A stretch of 64,000 nucleotides of DNA from Chrysopilus asiliformis (GCA_964034945.1 OZ035961.1:59446084-59510083), one strand, 5' to 3'; shown: positions 42,922 through 54,880, numbered from the stretch's first letter. Notes: generated by a model from the sequence alone, not told the origin. A program made the numbers and translations.

Positions 42922-44343
42922 CCCTTCTATTATGTTCAAATAACACACACACATAAAATGTTCGGGTCATAAAATGACCCACGTGTATTTATCATATAAT
43001 ACATACAAAATAATCCTAAAATTACAATTTATATAGGTACATAATCTTCGCAATAAGGTTTCTGATGGGGGTAGTGTGACGATGGTCTGGACAAACTGCT
43101 TTGTTATAAACGTTGCAAAGACCAAAAGTTTTTTTTCCTTGCCGGGAATAAAGAAATCCCATCACTAATACATCTATAGCCTTAAATTTCAAACTCGTCG
43201 GCTCGGAGTAAAAAAATCTAGGAAAATTTTAAATTTTCAGCTGATTTTTTACCCGCAGGACACTAACACACGCACAGAATCACAGTAAATACAAAAATCC
43301 TGTGACGTTCTCTATACAGAAATTATAGAGTTTACGATCACTCGCCTTCCTTTTCTTAGTTGGTGGAGAAGCCGCTGTGGATGATGCCTCTTCGGCACGC
43401 AAATTTCTAATGATCTTCAGCTCTTTACATATCGGTCCGTACAATAATATATGGGCGAACAAGACTTTCGTCTAACTCTTGCAAGAACAGGCGGCGTTTA
43501 AAAAGTTTATTATTGTTCCAGGTGGGATGAATTTCAGTCCATAATACATATGCGTTAACAACAAATAAATCAACACCGCGACTGACCAGCGATCGGTTTG
43601 CCATCAAAAAAGAATGGGCTTTTCACGGAAAAAAATCCGCATAGTAATCGTTCCTATAAAATATGGGAAAGCGATTATAGGAGTCATTGCACCACTTTGT
43701 AGCAAAGGCTTCCATAAATATTGGAACTAGTCCTAGTTTTCGTGGAATCATTACTATGTAAATAGGGCTGAGAGAAGAATGGACACATTCCAACAAAAGT
43801 AGCACCCGTTCCTAGTTTTTAATGGAGACATTCCTATACTGAGGGGGAAGCATAGCTATATTATAGAATGGAATCGTTCCCATTGTTTTTAGAAGTGACT
43901 CCAATATTATGTAGGACTCAGTCCCACAAAAAAAATGGAACGAAGCCTAAGTATTGGCGAACCCATTCCTATGCAAATAGGATTCAGCGAATATGATTTT
44001 TTTCTTCGATTATAATTCACATGTGGTTTGCGAAGTCGGAGTATATGTACATATATAGCTTGGACCTCGTGAAGCCGGTGAACACAAGAAGGGTGTGGCA
44101 TTGCATATTATTTGTCATACAAACACACTACGGGTCACGCCATGACCCGAACGTGTCGTGTGTATACAAAACCTATTGCCGTCTACCTGGGAAAGGTATA
44201 ACAAAAGTAATTGAATTATCATAAAATACGTTACAATTCGTCCCACTGTTCAAAAGAAATTTGAACTCATGGAATTTTTAATAACGAAAATTTTGGTTTA
44301 AAGTTGCTTTGGGTCATGAAATGACCCGAACATAATAGAAGGG
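42922..44343. mobile_element. piggyBac-family relic, 1.42 kb
   Basis: Flanked by TTAA (42918-42921 and 44344-44347), with termini CCCTTCTATTATGTTC in inverted orientation. Palindromes GGGTCATAAAATGACCC and GGGTCATGAAATGACCC lie just inside both ends. A transposase tail is on the minus strand. The stretch 43600-43990 has many loose copies of ATTCCTAT/ATGGAA motifs that I cannot place. Confidence 0.88.
43280..43610 (-). pseudogene. piggyBac transposase C-terminal fragment
   Basis: Minus-strand frames read SLVSRGVDLFVVNAYVLWTE (43600-43530) and FKRRLFLQELDESLVRPYI, matching the last helices of piggyBac-type transposases where VN-A-Y-L is conserved. A shifted piece then carries a KKRK-containing tail. 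The catalytic Asp region is absent. Confidence 0.6.
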
Positions 44344-44394
44344 TTAAATACCAAAACATTAATATTTTCATTACAAAATTAAACATTCCAATAA

Positions 44395-47300
44395 GATCTG
44401 ATAGAGACAAAAAAAGAACTAGAGGACATAATAACTGAAATAAAAGAACTTGCAAGTTCAGAAAAAATTTCATTTCTGCCAATTTCGATAAACACTTCTG
44501 ACAGACAAACCATTTTTATATTAAAAAACATGCTAGAAAAAATAAGCATAGACAAAAATATCCATTTCGAGCTATACATAGATTCAATCAAATACATAAC
44601 AGATCAAACAGACAAAGATCAGATAATAAGAGACTTCCATCTCCTTCCGACGGGACGCCATCAAGGATCCTCTAGAACAATAAAAAGAATAAAAAAGGAA
44701 TTTTATTGGACAGGAATGTCCACTGATGTCACTCAGTTCATAAAAAAATGTAAATTATGTCAAACTAATAAATCAGGGAAAAATCCGAAAATCCCTATGG
44801 CTATTTCTTGCATTAGTTCCAAACCCTTCGAAAGAGTCTACCTTGACATAGTAGGACCTCTCCCTGTAAGCTACCTTGGAAAAAAATATATCTTAACCTT
44901 TCAGGACGATCTGACAAAATTTTCCGAAGCCATACCAATCGAAAACATGGAGTCGAAAACTTTAGCAGAGGCATTTGTAACAAATATAGTGTGTAGGCAT
45001 GGAATCCCAAACAGCATACTCACGGACCAAGGTCAAAATTTAATAGCTGGCATGTGTCTCGAAGTATCTAAATTGTTGAAAATCAAAAAATTAAAAACAA
45101 CACCCTATCACCCCCAGACAAACGGTGCACTTGAGCATAAACAAATTATATAAAGACTGTTTTTCTCTAACAACTCAGCTTTGAAAAATAATACCCCAAA
45201 GCAGCAGATATGCATGCGGTTGGCAGCGCACACGAGCAGCGGAGCATGTCGCTTGGTCGAAGAAAAACATTCAATTCATTTTCAAACTCTCCGATCAACA
45301 CGAAGTTTTACCAAAATCGTAGTTTTCTATCAACTTTTGGGAAAGTACCGCTAGCTACAACGGTTACCTCCCATAAAATTTTTCTTAAATACAAATTTTT
45401 CGAACACTGCGCTTGTGAGAAAAAATGCATGTAATCAAAATTAAAGGAAATAATATTGCCTACATTTTTAATTTTAGGTGAATTTAATCTCAACTCATAC
45501 TCTCATTTACAGTTAAGTTTGATTTCTTAACTTTGCTCTATTGGATATTGTTAGGGATCTAAAAAAAAATTATCGGTATTTTTTTGTTTGGTAGAATACC
45601 GTCCGATCGGCGGAGGGGAGGGGGTCAAAGTCGGCGAAATCTCGAAATCACAAAAACTTTAAAAATTTGTAACGGCTTAACCGATTGAGATGATATTGAA
45701 CATTTTGGAAAGGTAATTCCTTGTGACAAAAAAATATTTTTTGACTTCCTCTCCCTCCCCCTCACCGTCATATTGTAAAATTCAATTTAGTGACAATATA
45801 AATAAAATTTGGGGGTAAATGCGTTATTTAAAAAAAAAATCAAAAAAAAAATCGAATACAAGAAAATTGTATTATAGTTTACTGATTTTCGATTAGTTTT
45901 TATGTTTTCTGTACATAATATTAAATCAAAAGTTTTAGGAGTTTAAAATTAATTAGAAATTCATTTAAAAGAAAAATTTTTTTTCTTTGAGAAAGTTTCC
46001 GTTTGGAATAAATCTGTGAAAATTTTGAGTTTCTGGAAGTATTTTGACACTTTCAAACCTTCTTTGAAGTTGTTGCTATTTTTCTTGAGATATTTTAAAT
46101 TTCGTCACTAAATTGAATTTTACAATTCAATTCGAGTTTTCGCCGACTTTGACCCCCTCCTCTCCGCCTACTGGAATTTATTCCCTGAAAAAAAATACGG
46201 GTATCTTTTTTTTAGGTCCCTAACTACATCCAAATGAAAAAAGTTAAAAAAAAACAAAGGTGACTTTCAAGCTCCATTCAAGTCGAGTATGAAGTTTTTA
46301 CATATCTCTAACGGTTCATGAGATAATTTGAACAACATTATTTTTCACATATTTTTTCGGAAACTTTAAATATTGCAGAAGAAAGTCATGTAATGCTTAC
46401 ATCTTTTTTTTGAATTTTTAAATCATGCATTTACTTGCTTTATCAAACTACAATTCTGTGGAAATTTGATAAAACTTGAAACTTACATTCTCAAAGCAAT
46501 TTAAAAATATGAACAAAATATAACAAGATAAAATTTTTAGTTTGCTGTTTTTTTTAACGTTTAAAGTTCAAAATAAATTTTGAATTAACGAACAAACTAA
46601 AAATTTTGTCTTGTCACATATTTATTGTTAGCAATCAAAATATTCAAATCGAAAACCTGCGGAAGGAAAAATACGCTCAAACAAAAAAACACGCACACAC
46701 AATACAAACACACAAAAAAACACCAAACACACTTGCCCCCGCTTCGTGTCGCTTCCATAAGACTTCAACGAGAATAAAACTAGGAAAGAAAACCGGTTTT
46801 AACAAAGGGCGAACTGAAGCAGCAACATGTATAGGCGATCACCACGGCTGCTCGTGGCTTCTCGTGGGCGCTGCCAACTAGTCGGCAGCTGCTACGTCAC
46901 GATGGGGTATTATTTTGAATTTCGGTTTTGCACTAAGTTGAGTTGTTAGAAAAAAACAGTCTTTATATAATTTGTCTATGACTTGAGAGAAGTCACCGAA
47001 CACTAACAGAATACTTAAGAAATTATATAGACAAAGATCCTCAAAACTATACGTGGTTACCCTATGCGATGTTTGTCTACAATAGCACTCCACATTCAAG
47101 TACAAATTATTCCCCCCATGAGTTATTATATGGATTCCAAGTAACAATTCCACAGAACCTTAAAGCATACCCTAACGTTTGCTATAATTACGACAATTAT
47201 GCAAATGAACTAAAGGCCAGACTTCAACATAGTCATCAAATAGCAAAAGAAACGGCTATGAAGAACAAACATAAATCGAAATTAAATTACGACAAAAGTT

Positions 47301-47490
47301 CAAAAGAAAAAAATTTTAAGATTGGAGACAAAGTATTCCTCAAAAACCATACAAAAAAAAAAATTTTTCCTTACTTTGGTTAGGACCCTATCAAGTCACA
47401 TCGATAGACACTCCTCAAAATTCTACCATCAAAATTGGTAATAAGCTCCGAAGAGTACATAATAACGATTTAAAGTTATATTACGAATAA
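44395..47490 (+). pseudogene. pol: Gypsy-1 pol, C-terminal part: integrase, interrupted
   Basis: The frame from 44395 shows an HHCC zinc domain (HLLPTGRHQG ... CKLCQ), the catalytic core with YLDIVGPLPVSYLG and ILTDQGQNLIAG, and TTPYHPQTNGALE, where an insertion (45136-46980) cuts in right at the catalytic Glu region. It resumes at 46988 with SHRTLTEYLRNYI and continues with SSTNYSPHELLYGF. A run of A near 47352 shifts the frame, after which the typical GPYQV...HNNDLKLYY end follows to a stop near 47490. Between 44347 and 44394 there are further frame breaks. It would insert the cDNA into the genome. Confidence 0.9.
45136..46980. mobile_element. 1,845-bp inverted-repeat transposon in integrase, 7-bp target duplication
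   Basis: ACTTGAG occurs at 45129-45135 and 46981-46987. Termini start CATARACAAATTATATAAAG, and the inverted similarity goes on loosely for about 100 bp (CAAAATAATACCCCA, GGCAGCGC). A second, inner inverted pair lies at 45600-45790 and 46090-46175 (GGGGTCAAAGTCGGCG and inverse). No transposase frame is recognised. The CA start and 7-8-bp duplication recall P-type or hAT-type elements, but the superfamily is unresolved. Confidence 0.8.
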
Positions 47491-47559
47491 ATTACAAAGT
47501 TTTAATATTACCCTCCCACAACTTTTACCAAAATTAACCACTTGGAATAACACAAACAA

Positions 47560-47572
47560 TTTTTTTCAGAAA
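47560..47572 (+). promoter_or_regulatory. Candidate splice acceptor before env
   Basis: TTTTTTTCAG ends at 47569, three bases before the env ATG at 47573. With the donor at 35001 it would give a spliced env RNA, as known for gypsy. Confidence 0.55.
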
Positions 47573-50500
47573 ATGTTATCTATCTTCATATCAATTCTTC
47601 TGCTACCCCGAATCATTCATGGTCTTAAGGACAGCATCGAAATACAAAAAATTGAAGAATCATCAGGGACGCTATTCTCGAAACGTTTCGGATTTTTCCG
47701 AAACGTTTGTGGTGCAGTGGAAAAAGACCTCTATATGGTGTACGTACCGCCTATATTGCTCCAAATGACGTCTCAAACATTACGAAGCAATTCACCACTT
47801 TACACGAAACCGCATTCTCGAACTTAGATTACGGAAATATCCGAAACATAACAAAACATTACGTTTCGGATCCATCCGAAACGTCCAGATGTTACTTTTC
47901 GAAACGTTTGTGTGCTTTGAGTTATCGTTTCGCGTCCGTTGTTTATTGTTATTCGATGCGGGCATAATTTTAATCGTGTAATAAGCATAATACGGAGAAT
48001 AATTCTTTTTCATTGATTCATTTGCAAATGATTAGCACGAGAATTTTAGTTTTCATTCACTCACGAATTTTATTTTTCCATTCTCGTATTTTTAAAATTC
48101 TATTCGCGAATGGAATGGAAAATTTTACGAATGGAAAATTAAAATTCGCTCACGAATTTATCGCAAAAGAATGATTTTCGAATGGAATTATTGTATGAAG
48201 TAAAAGTAACACCATAACTTTCAAAAGGATTGAGCCAGAGTCTTGAAATTTTTTATAGTTGCGTTTCTCGTAATCAATAAGGCTAAGTTATTGGACGGAA
48301 AAAATCGGCCCACTCCTTCCCCCCTCCGCCATTCAAATGAAAGTTTTTTTACAATTGTCTCAAAAACGCCGCTTCATATCGTAAAATTTATAAATGTCAA
48401 ATATGTTTAGAATACGATTTTACATAACTCTATACATAATAATTCAATCAAACCACTCCCTTCCCCCTAACAAACGATATCAAACGTTAAAATCAACAAA
48501 TAAACAAAAATAACTCATAATACACTATTACTTACATTGAACACTAGTCAAATATTATTAACTGATATTAAATTAGTGAAAAATTACTCTAATACAAGTT
48601 AAACACTAGTTAATAAATATAAACAAAACAAAACTATTCAAATATTTCCGTTTTGACAGCTCTATTCTACGTACATTTCGGAATGTGGTGAATATGGTGA
48701 ATATAATTCCGAAACATAAACGTTTCGTGACCAGAATACGATCTTTCGAACGTTTCGGATTTGGATTACGGAAAAAACATTTCGGCGAGATTCGTAATCC
48801 GTAACGTAACGAAAAATCCGAAACGTTTCGAGAATAGCGTCCCAGGAGTATACTTCGAAGAAATCGGAAAAGGAAAACTATACACGAATAAATGGAAAAT
48901 AATAACATACTACGATTTAGAAGCATATCAAGAAGAATATGAAAACATTATATTCCTAACGTCCGAAATCAACAATATATGTAAACAATTCTATAACACT
49001 AACGAACTTTTACATACTTGTAACGGAACAATGTTCCAATTGAACAGTTCAATAAAAACTATCAAGGAAAGGAACAAGCTTTTAAACTTAAATCCAAGAC
49101 AAAAACGATCGTTATTTAATGCAATTGGAATATTGTCCAAAACATTATTTGGAACATTAAACGAAGATGACGGGAAACACTATGACGAACAAATTACAAA
49201 TCTTAAAAAAAATCAAGAGTTTATAGTATCATTAATGAAAACCCAAACAATAATATTAGACGCTACAGCGAACCTTTTTAACAAATCAATTCAGAAAATA
49301 GAGAACGAATTCAAATTTATCCACGAAAAAGTATCATCTTTAAAATCAACATTATCAGAATTATACTCAAAAACCTCAGACAACAGCATAGCAATCGAAT
49401 TAGATTCACTAATTTCTTTAACTACACTTATTCTTATGAGATACAAGGATACCCAAAATGAAATTTTGTATCTTGTCACAGACACCCAACATGGAAAATT
49501 TCACCCCATCATAATTTCGCCAACACAAATAATAAAATTAATTAGTAAAATAAGATCGGAATTACCTTCCCATCTGACATTACCATTAGATAATGAAGAA
49601 AACATTTTAATACAAATATACAAACTAAGCGAGGTGTCCACAACCATTATAAAAAATAAGATTATATTCGAAATAAAGTTACCTATACCCTTCAAAGAAT
49701 CGTACCAAATTTTCAAAATTATCCCATTCCCTACACCCGTAAATAATGAATATATATTCATCAAGCCAACATACGACTACCTTGTAGTTGATTATACCAG
49801 AGAACATTATTACACGTTAAATATAAACGATATTACAAAATGTAAAACACATAACCACAATTTATTCTATTGCGAAATCCAATACCCAATTTTTAACACA
49901 CATTCCGGAAATCCTAACTGTGAAATACGTTTACTAAAATCAGAACCTATTGGGAATGAATGTAATTATCAACTTACTAATCAAACTTCATTCTGGGCAC
50001 AACTTTCACAAACGAACAAATGGCTATACTCTATAAAACAACAAACATCCATAGATGTCGTTTGCAATGACAAGATAACCCCATTCTTAATTATCGGAAA
50101 AGGAATAATATAAATAAAACAAGGTTGTTACATCCGAAATAAAGAATTTTTACTGCACAGCAGTAACGAAAAATACTCTAAACTTAATAATTTTTTTATC
50201 CCTTCAATCAATCTTACTGAAATTTTATCAAAAATAAATCACACAGAAAAAAGCCCTTTACCTAAAAACCCTGTCTTAATAAAACTTTTCGACAAGACCG
50301 AAATAGACGAGCTTTCACGATCAACCAAGTTTCAAAAAAAACAAGAATCAGTTAGCCTTTTGGACGCAAAAGAAAATAATATTCATCATTATATGATGAT
50401 ATACACCATACTCGCTGCAATATTAATATTCGGACTAGTATATTTTTACAAACAATATAAGTTAACGAAACAAAATAGTTGTGAGATTTCGAATAGATCT

Positions 50501-50614
50501 GATCCAATTGAAAGAAAAACGATCACAGAACTAAAATCAAGTTTCGAACTAACACCTCCACCAAAACCATCAAAAAGAACAAACCAAGATAACTTGAGCA
50601 CAATAAATAAATAA
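47573..50614 (+). pseudogene. env: Gypsy-1 env (baculovirus F-like fusion protein), broken
   Basis: Errantiviral Env is a membrane fusion glycoprotein. The frame starts at 47573 with a hydrophobic signal-like segment (about 16 residues), then is cut after 31 codons by a CAG-flanked element (47667-48842). It resumes at 48846. A furin-type site RQKR near 49097 is followed by a fusion-peptide-like LFNAIGILSKTLFG. A long coiled-coil-like region and a Cys-rich part follow, then an in-frame TAA at 50111. After the stop the same frame continues to 50614 and includes a transmembrane segment (IYTILAAILIFGLVYFY near 50400) and a short cytoplasmic tail. Two breaks make it non-functional. Confidence 0.88.
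47667..48842. mobile_element. 1,176-bp Harbinger-type non-autonomous element in env
   Basis: Flanked by CAG at 47664-47666 and 48843-48845. Termini GGACGCTATTCTCG are inverted, and the inverted match continues through CGAAACGTTTCGGATTTTTC. A 3-bp CWG/TWA duplication is usual for PIF/Harbinger. The ends are full of small CGAAACG/CGTTTCG palindromes. The centre (48190-48480) carries a diverged HINE-like piece. No coding part. Confidence 0.8.
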
Positions 50615-50828
50615 AATTATTCATATAAATATCCTTCCTGTTTTCAATTTTTCTTTACAAAAAAAATAGTAAATATAAGTATCCATTCAATTTTTATAAA
50701 AAATATAAATATTTAAGTATACATTCAATTTTTATAACCAATATAAACATAAATATAAGTATCCGTTCAATTTAAAAAAAAAAAAAAAAATTTATAACTA
50801 AATGTTCAATTTTTATAACGAAAATAAA
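50615..50828. other. AT-rich region downstream of env
   Basis: Short repeats of a TCAATTTTTATAA ... ATATAAGTATCC unit (four or five degenerate copies); the same motif returns at 52300-52400. It would be the 3' untranslated region of Gypsy-1. Confidence 0.5.
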
Positions 50829-51409
50829 AACATAACAAAAGCTATAATTGCCTATCTGGCAATCATTGGAGACCCGTATGGTGATATTCGTATCAAAATT
50901 GGAACAGTTGTACCAAAATTCCACTTTAAAGTCTAACTTTCCAATAAGATTTTTTAAAATTTATTCCAATCGGATTTTGATATATGGGAGTTTTATGTAG
51001 AATCATATCCTAAATAACTTTTGTTCTTGGACTTTTTTGATAAGATGCACCGTTTTTGAGATATTCGCAAAAAACGTTTTCGTTCGTATGGGGGGTACCC
51101 CCCCCTAATGGTCCATTTTTGCCCATGAACGAACTTAGCCTCGCATTTTACGAAAAACGGATCTGCGCAAAATTTTAAGTCTCTAGCTCAATCCGTGCGC
51201 ACGCAATCCGCGCCACAGACAGACGGACAGACAGACGGACGGACAGACAGACAGACAGACGGACAGACGGACGGACATGCTAAATTCAACTTTTTTTATC
51301 ATTCTAAACACACTGGTGTAATTCATTTTTGTGTGTGATGACGGGATCTTGGCGTTACAAACGGTAAGGCAAAGTTAATATACCCTTTGGTTTCACCATA
51401 CGGATATAA
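50829..51409 (-). mobile_element. DINE-like HINE, full length
   Basis: A complete copy, from the 3' hairpin side at 50829 to TATATCCGTATGGTGAAACC (minus) at 51409, with a GACA/GACG microsatellite (51205-51275) and the GGGGGGTACCCCCC block. Confidence 0.85.
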
Positions 51410-52297
51410 AAACAGTATTTTTTGCAGTATAAATTTTATTCAATGAAAATTTGTGTTTTTGCTCTTGATTTCGACATTTTTATTCTTTTAAAATTAACAA
51501 TGGAAAGCAAAATCAAAGTAACGCGTTCTGAAGAAGGATGAATAATGACAAGACAGTAATCGATGGGGAAAGGAAGAAGCGAATCTATATGACATGTTGC
51601 CATCAATACTTCGCTGTTCGTCGTTTGAATGTATTTACACTTGCCATGTGTTGCCACTGTTTTGTGTTGCCACTGACGTTTTGCATTGCTATTAATAAAT
51701 TTGAATTTCGAAACGTTAAAGAATTAAAGTTTTCTGAGTATTTAAATACAGTATTTTAGGGAAAAAAGCAGTAATGCAGTATTGGAGTCTGAAAAACAAT
51801 ATAATACTGCGAAAAACAGTATAGATACCATCGTTATGTATAGCCCTCACCTGCTATCTTCTGCAATTCTAAAGGGATTTGGTACTTCAATGTATGACAT
51901 GAATTAAAAAGAATAAAATTTCCCACAATATTGTCTTTCCCCGTGTGGATAACCACCTTTTACCGTTATTGAATATATTGTAAGTAAACAGTACGATTTT
52001 GTAATACACCGTTGGGTCACAAAGATAAATGTCTCTAAAAAAATTTTCCTTTTTTGGGGTAACTATATGCATTTGAGTCGAGGCCGAAGACCGAGTAAAG
52101 AGGAAGGCGAGAGCTGAAATATATTTAAATAATTTTACGTAACATCTCCATACATCAAAATCCAACAATTCAAGCGTGAGGGGCGAGGCCGAAGGCCGAG
52201 TAGTTGTGGGGCCGTAGGCCAACGGGGGCAGGGAGGCCGAAGGCCGACCTGCGGAAGGGGGATGAACCGCGAAGCGGTTCGGGGCGCAGCCCCTAGT
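51410..52297 (+). mobile_element. HINE with GC-palindrome 3' end, plus-strand copy
   Basis: Ends at 52297 with a run of GC palindromes (GAGGCCGAAGGCC twice, GAACCGCGAAGCGGTTC, GGGGCGCAGCCCC) and CTAGT. The 5' part is replaced by the abutting DINE-like element. It holds a truncated TA-flanked MITE (51411-51834). An inverted, more complete copy is at 55508-56795. Confidence 0.75.
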
Positions 52298-52480
52298 AAC
52301 AAATATAAACATAAATAAAAGTATTCATTCAATTTTTATAATAAATATAATTATACAGGTATACAATCAATTTTTATAACAACAAAAGCCTTATTTTTGG
52401 TAAAATACATTCAAAAAAAAAAAACGAAACTAATATTGACCAAAAGTTCTAAAGAAAATTTTTGAAAAAAAAATTTTTTT

Positions 52481-52494
52481 TAAGGGGGAAGGGA
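52481..52494 (+). promoter_or_regulatory. Gypsy-1 polypurine tract
   Basis: AAGGGGGAAGGGA immediately precedes the 3' LTR and would prime plus-strand DNA synthesis. Confidence 0.85.
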
Positions 52495-53116
52495 TGTTGT
52501 AGTGCAAGTCACACGCATTCCATTTCAACATTCCTTTAACTCCAATTTTCCCAGACTCCATAAATCACGTTGTCTATTTTTACTAAACATGTGATTATTG
52601 CACATAAAATTCATCAAACGTCACGTACTCCATCTCCTATTTCAAATTCCAGACGGATCAAATGTCCAAGCGATCTTCCCATAAAACCTTTTCCCTATGT
52701 GAAGGAACTTAACAAAACACAGACTCGAATACCATCCACAGAGTAGATAGGTCGCGATTAAGATTTGAGGAGTTCGGTTTTTGGAGTAATAGCAGTTGGT
52801 TCTTAAGTGTTGGCTCGCGGTTTTAACGTTGAATTGCAATCGAATAATTCTTTAAGAAGCGGGAGATTTGAGTGTGTGTTTTGAGATATCTAAATATTGT
52901 TGCAAAGAAATTAAAAGGCTAATAAAATTGTTAATTTTAAAAAAGGCTAATAAAATAATAAAATTGTTGCAAAGAAATTAAAGGTGTTTAAACTAAATTC
53001 TATCCATTTGTGTCACATTCCAACGAATTTGGTCCCAGCGGTCAACATTTAATACAACAAATTTGGGCAGCGCTATAACAATTTAACCTAATATAAGCGG
53101 TTAACTTAATATAACA
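52495..53116 (+). repeat. Gypsy-1 3' LTR (622 bp)
   Basis: Same sequence as 34128-34754 except for a 4-bp and a 1-bp deletion and a few substitutions; roughly 99% identical by eye. Followed by TATT. Confidence 0.95.
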
Positions 53117-53405
53117 TATTTGCCGTAATTAGGCACCGTGCCGTATTTAGGCACCATGCCGTATTTAGGCATCGTGCCGTATTTAGGCACCGTGCCGTAT
53201 TTAGGCACCGGCCGTATTTGCCGGAATTAGGCACCGTGCCGTAATTAGGCACCGTGCCGTATTTAGGCACCGTGCCGTATTTAGGCACCGTGCCGTATTT
53301 AGGCACCGTGCCGTATTTAGGCACCGTGCCGTAATTAGGCACCGTGCCGTATTTAGGCACCGTGCCGTATTTAGGCACCGTGCCGTAATTAGGCACCGTG
53401 CCGCA
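53117..53405. repeat. 18-bp tandem array, right part
   Basis: About 16 units of GCCGTAWTTAGGCACCGT with one irregular spot near 53205-53225. The open minus-strand frames (YGTVPK or NTARCL repeats) are periodic artefacts. Confidence 0.95.
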
Positions 53406-53940
53406 GTGTTGGGCATCAATCAATTAAATTTTCATCAAAGCTCATCAAATTACTTTTTCGTTGATTGGGTAATTGGATTTTCCCATTTTTGGCCACAAAA
53501 CAGACAAAAACCCTCCCAGAAACGTAAAAATACTCGTTTCTCGCCATTGGTAAGAATTCGTACTACAAAACCTTTTTTCACATTTTTGTTTATTTTTTCG
53601 AAGAATGTACCGCAAAGCGGTAAGGGGTTGAGCCCTTAGATCATTTTTATTCCAAAATCAATAAAAATTTTCACGTTTTTCTGGAAAAAATACCACATAT
53701 TGAGCATATCAGAGTATTGGCTATTTGTCGTGGTTAAGAATTTTTACCACAATTTTCCGGAAAACTGTGGGTCGGAAAATTCTGAAACTTTTTGAAAGTC
53801 ATATTCGACCCAAAAGTGTCGGTGACGCGAACTCAAGGTTTTACCCATCCAAAAATCGCACAACGCGCCTAAAGAAGTATAATATAAATCAAATAAATAA
53901 TTTAAGGTAAAAAAAAATTAAAAAAAAATAAAAAAATTTT

Positions 53941-54173
53941 TTTTTAAAAAAAGCTTTTATTAAAAAAGAATGCACTAAAAAGAAAAAAATAATTTTCTGG
54001 ACGCTGTGTATCACAAATATAAAAGCTTTTTAAAAGCGAGATAAATTTTTATTTTATTGTTTTATGCTTTATCTCGCTTTTTAAAAGCTTTTATATTTGT
54101 GATACACAGCGTCCAGAAAATTATTTTTTTCTTTTTAGTGCATTCTTTTTTAATAAAAGCTTTTTTTAAAAAA
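53941..54173. repeat. Large inverted repeat, about 106-bp arms
   Basis: The arms match almost perfectly (key pieces GGACGCTGTGTATCACAAAT and TGCACTAAAAAG) around a ~20-bp AT loop. It is followed at about 54197 by CTTTTTAGTCTTCGAATATA and then the minisatellite. Confidence 0.92.
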
Positions 54174-54204
54174 AATTTTTTTATTTTTTTTATTTTGTTC
54201 TTTT

Positions 54205-54880
54205 TAGTCTTCGAATATATATCCTTACATTTGAGATGTCCTTACAGGCTTTTTAACTTGAGAATCGTATTCAGCGAAAACCCACAGAATAGATTTTTTT
54301 CCGGAAAATTTGGAGAAAGGGATAATCACGTTATCCTTACAGGACCTTCCGTTATCCTTACAGGACCTTCCATTATCCTTACAGACTTTTTAATAGCAGA
54401 TTCGGATTTAGCGACCTCAAAAACCCCCAGAATAGATTTTTTTCCGGAAAATTTGGTGAAAAGGATAATCACGTTATCCTTACAGGACCTTCCGTTATCC
54501 TTACAGACTTTTTAATGACAGATTCGGATTCAGCGACCTCAAAAACCCCCAGAATAGATTTTTTCCGGAAAATTTGGAGAAAAGGATAATCACGTTATCC
54601 TTACAGGACCTTCTGTTATCCTTACAGACTTTTTAATGACAGATTCGGATTCAGCGACCCCAAAAACCCCCAGAATAGATTTTTTTCCGGAAAATTTGGA
54701 GAAAAGGATAATCACGTTATCCTTACAGGACCTTCCGTTATCCTTACTGACTTTTTAATGACAGATTCGGATTCAGCGACCCCAAAAACCCCCAGAATAG
54801 ATTTTTTTCCGGAAAATTTGGAGAAAAGGATAATCACGTTATCCTTACAGGACCTTCCGTTATCCTTACAAGGACGAAGT
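54205..54880. repeat. ~120-bp minisatellite, five to six units
   Basis: Units contain CCTTACAGGACCTTCCGTTA, TTTCCGGAAAATTTGG and GATTCGGATTCAGCGACC. These are the reverse complement of the family at 40.6 kb, with moderate divergence. Confidence 0.9.

Larger units (their letters stand above)
34128..53116 (+). mobile_element. Gypsy-1: gypsy/errantivirus-type LTR retrotransposon with nested insertions
   Basis: Two LTRs (34128-34754 and 52495-53116) flanked by TATT enclose primer site, gag, pol (protease, RT, RNase H, integrase), env and a polypurine tract, in the order of errantiviruses of the Ty3/gypsy group. The TATT lies in a repeat array that contains TATT anyway, but the flanks rebuild a plausible array unit. 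About 9-10 kb of the 19 kb is later insertions. Every gene is broken by an insertion, stop or frameshift, so this copy cannot act alone. Confidence 0.95.
34004..53640 (+). mobile_element. HINE with an 18-bp array, split by Gypsy-1
   Basis: Starts ATCTATATATTTAAAAGGCA at 34004 and continues after Gypsy-1 at 53117. It ends near 53640 with two GC hairpins (TACCGCAAAGCGGTA, then AGGGGTTGAGCCCTT) and TAGA, similar in design to the 3' end at 52297. Without Gypsy-1 the element would be about 650 bp. Confidence 0.65.

Noticed and set aside
46606..46881. 91-codon plus-strand frame inside the transposon in integrase
   Set aside because: Low-complexity ACAC-rich start and no domain; it overlaps the inverted repeat region.
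53106..53423. YGTVPKYGTVP and NTARCL repeat frames
   Set aside because: They come from the 18-bp non-coding tandem array, whose period is a multiple of three.
54057..54515. 152-codon Phe-rich frame
   Set aside because: It runs across the AT-rich hairpin arm and minisatellite and has no coding features.
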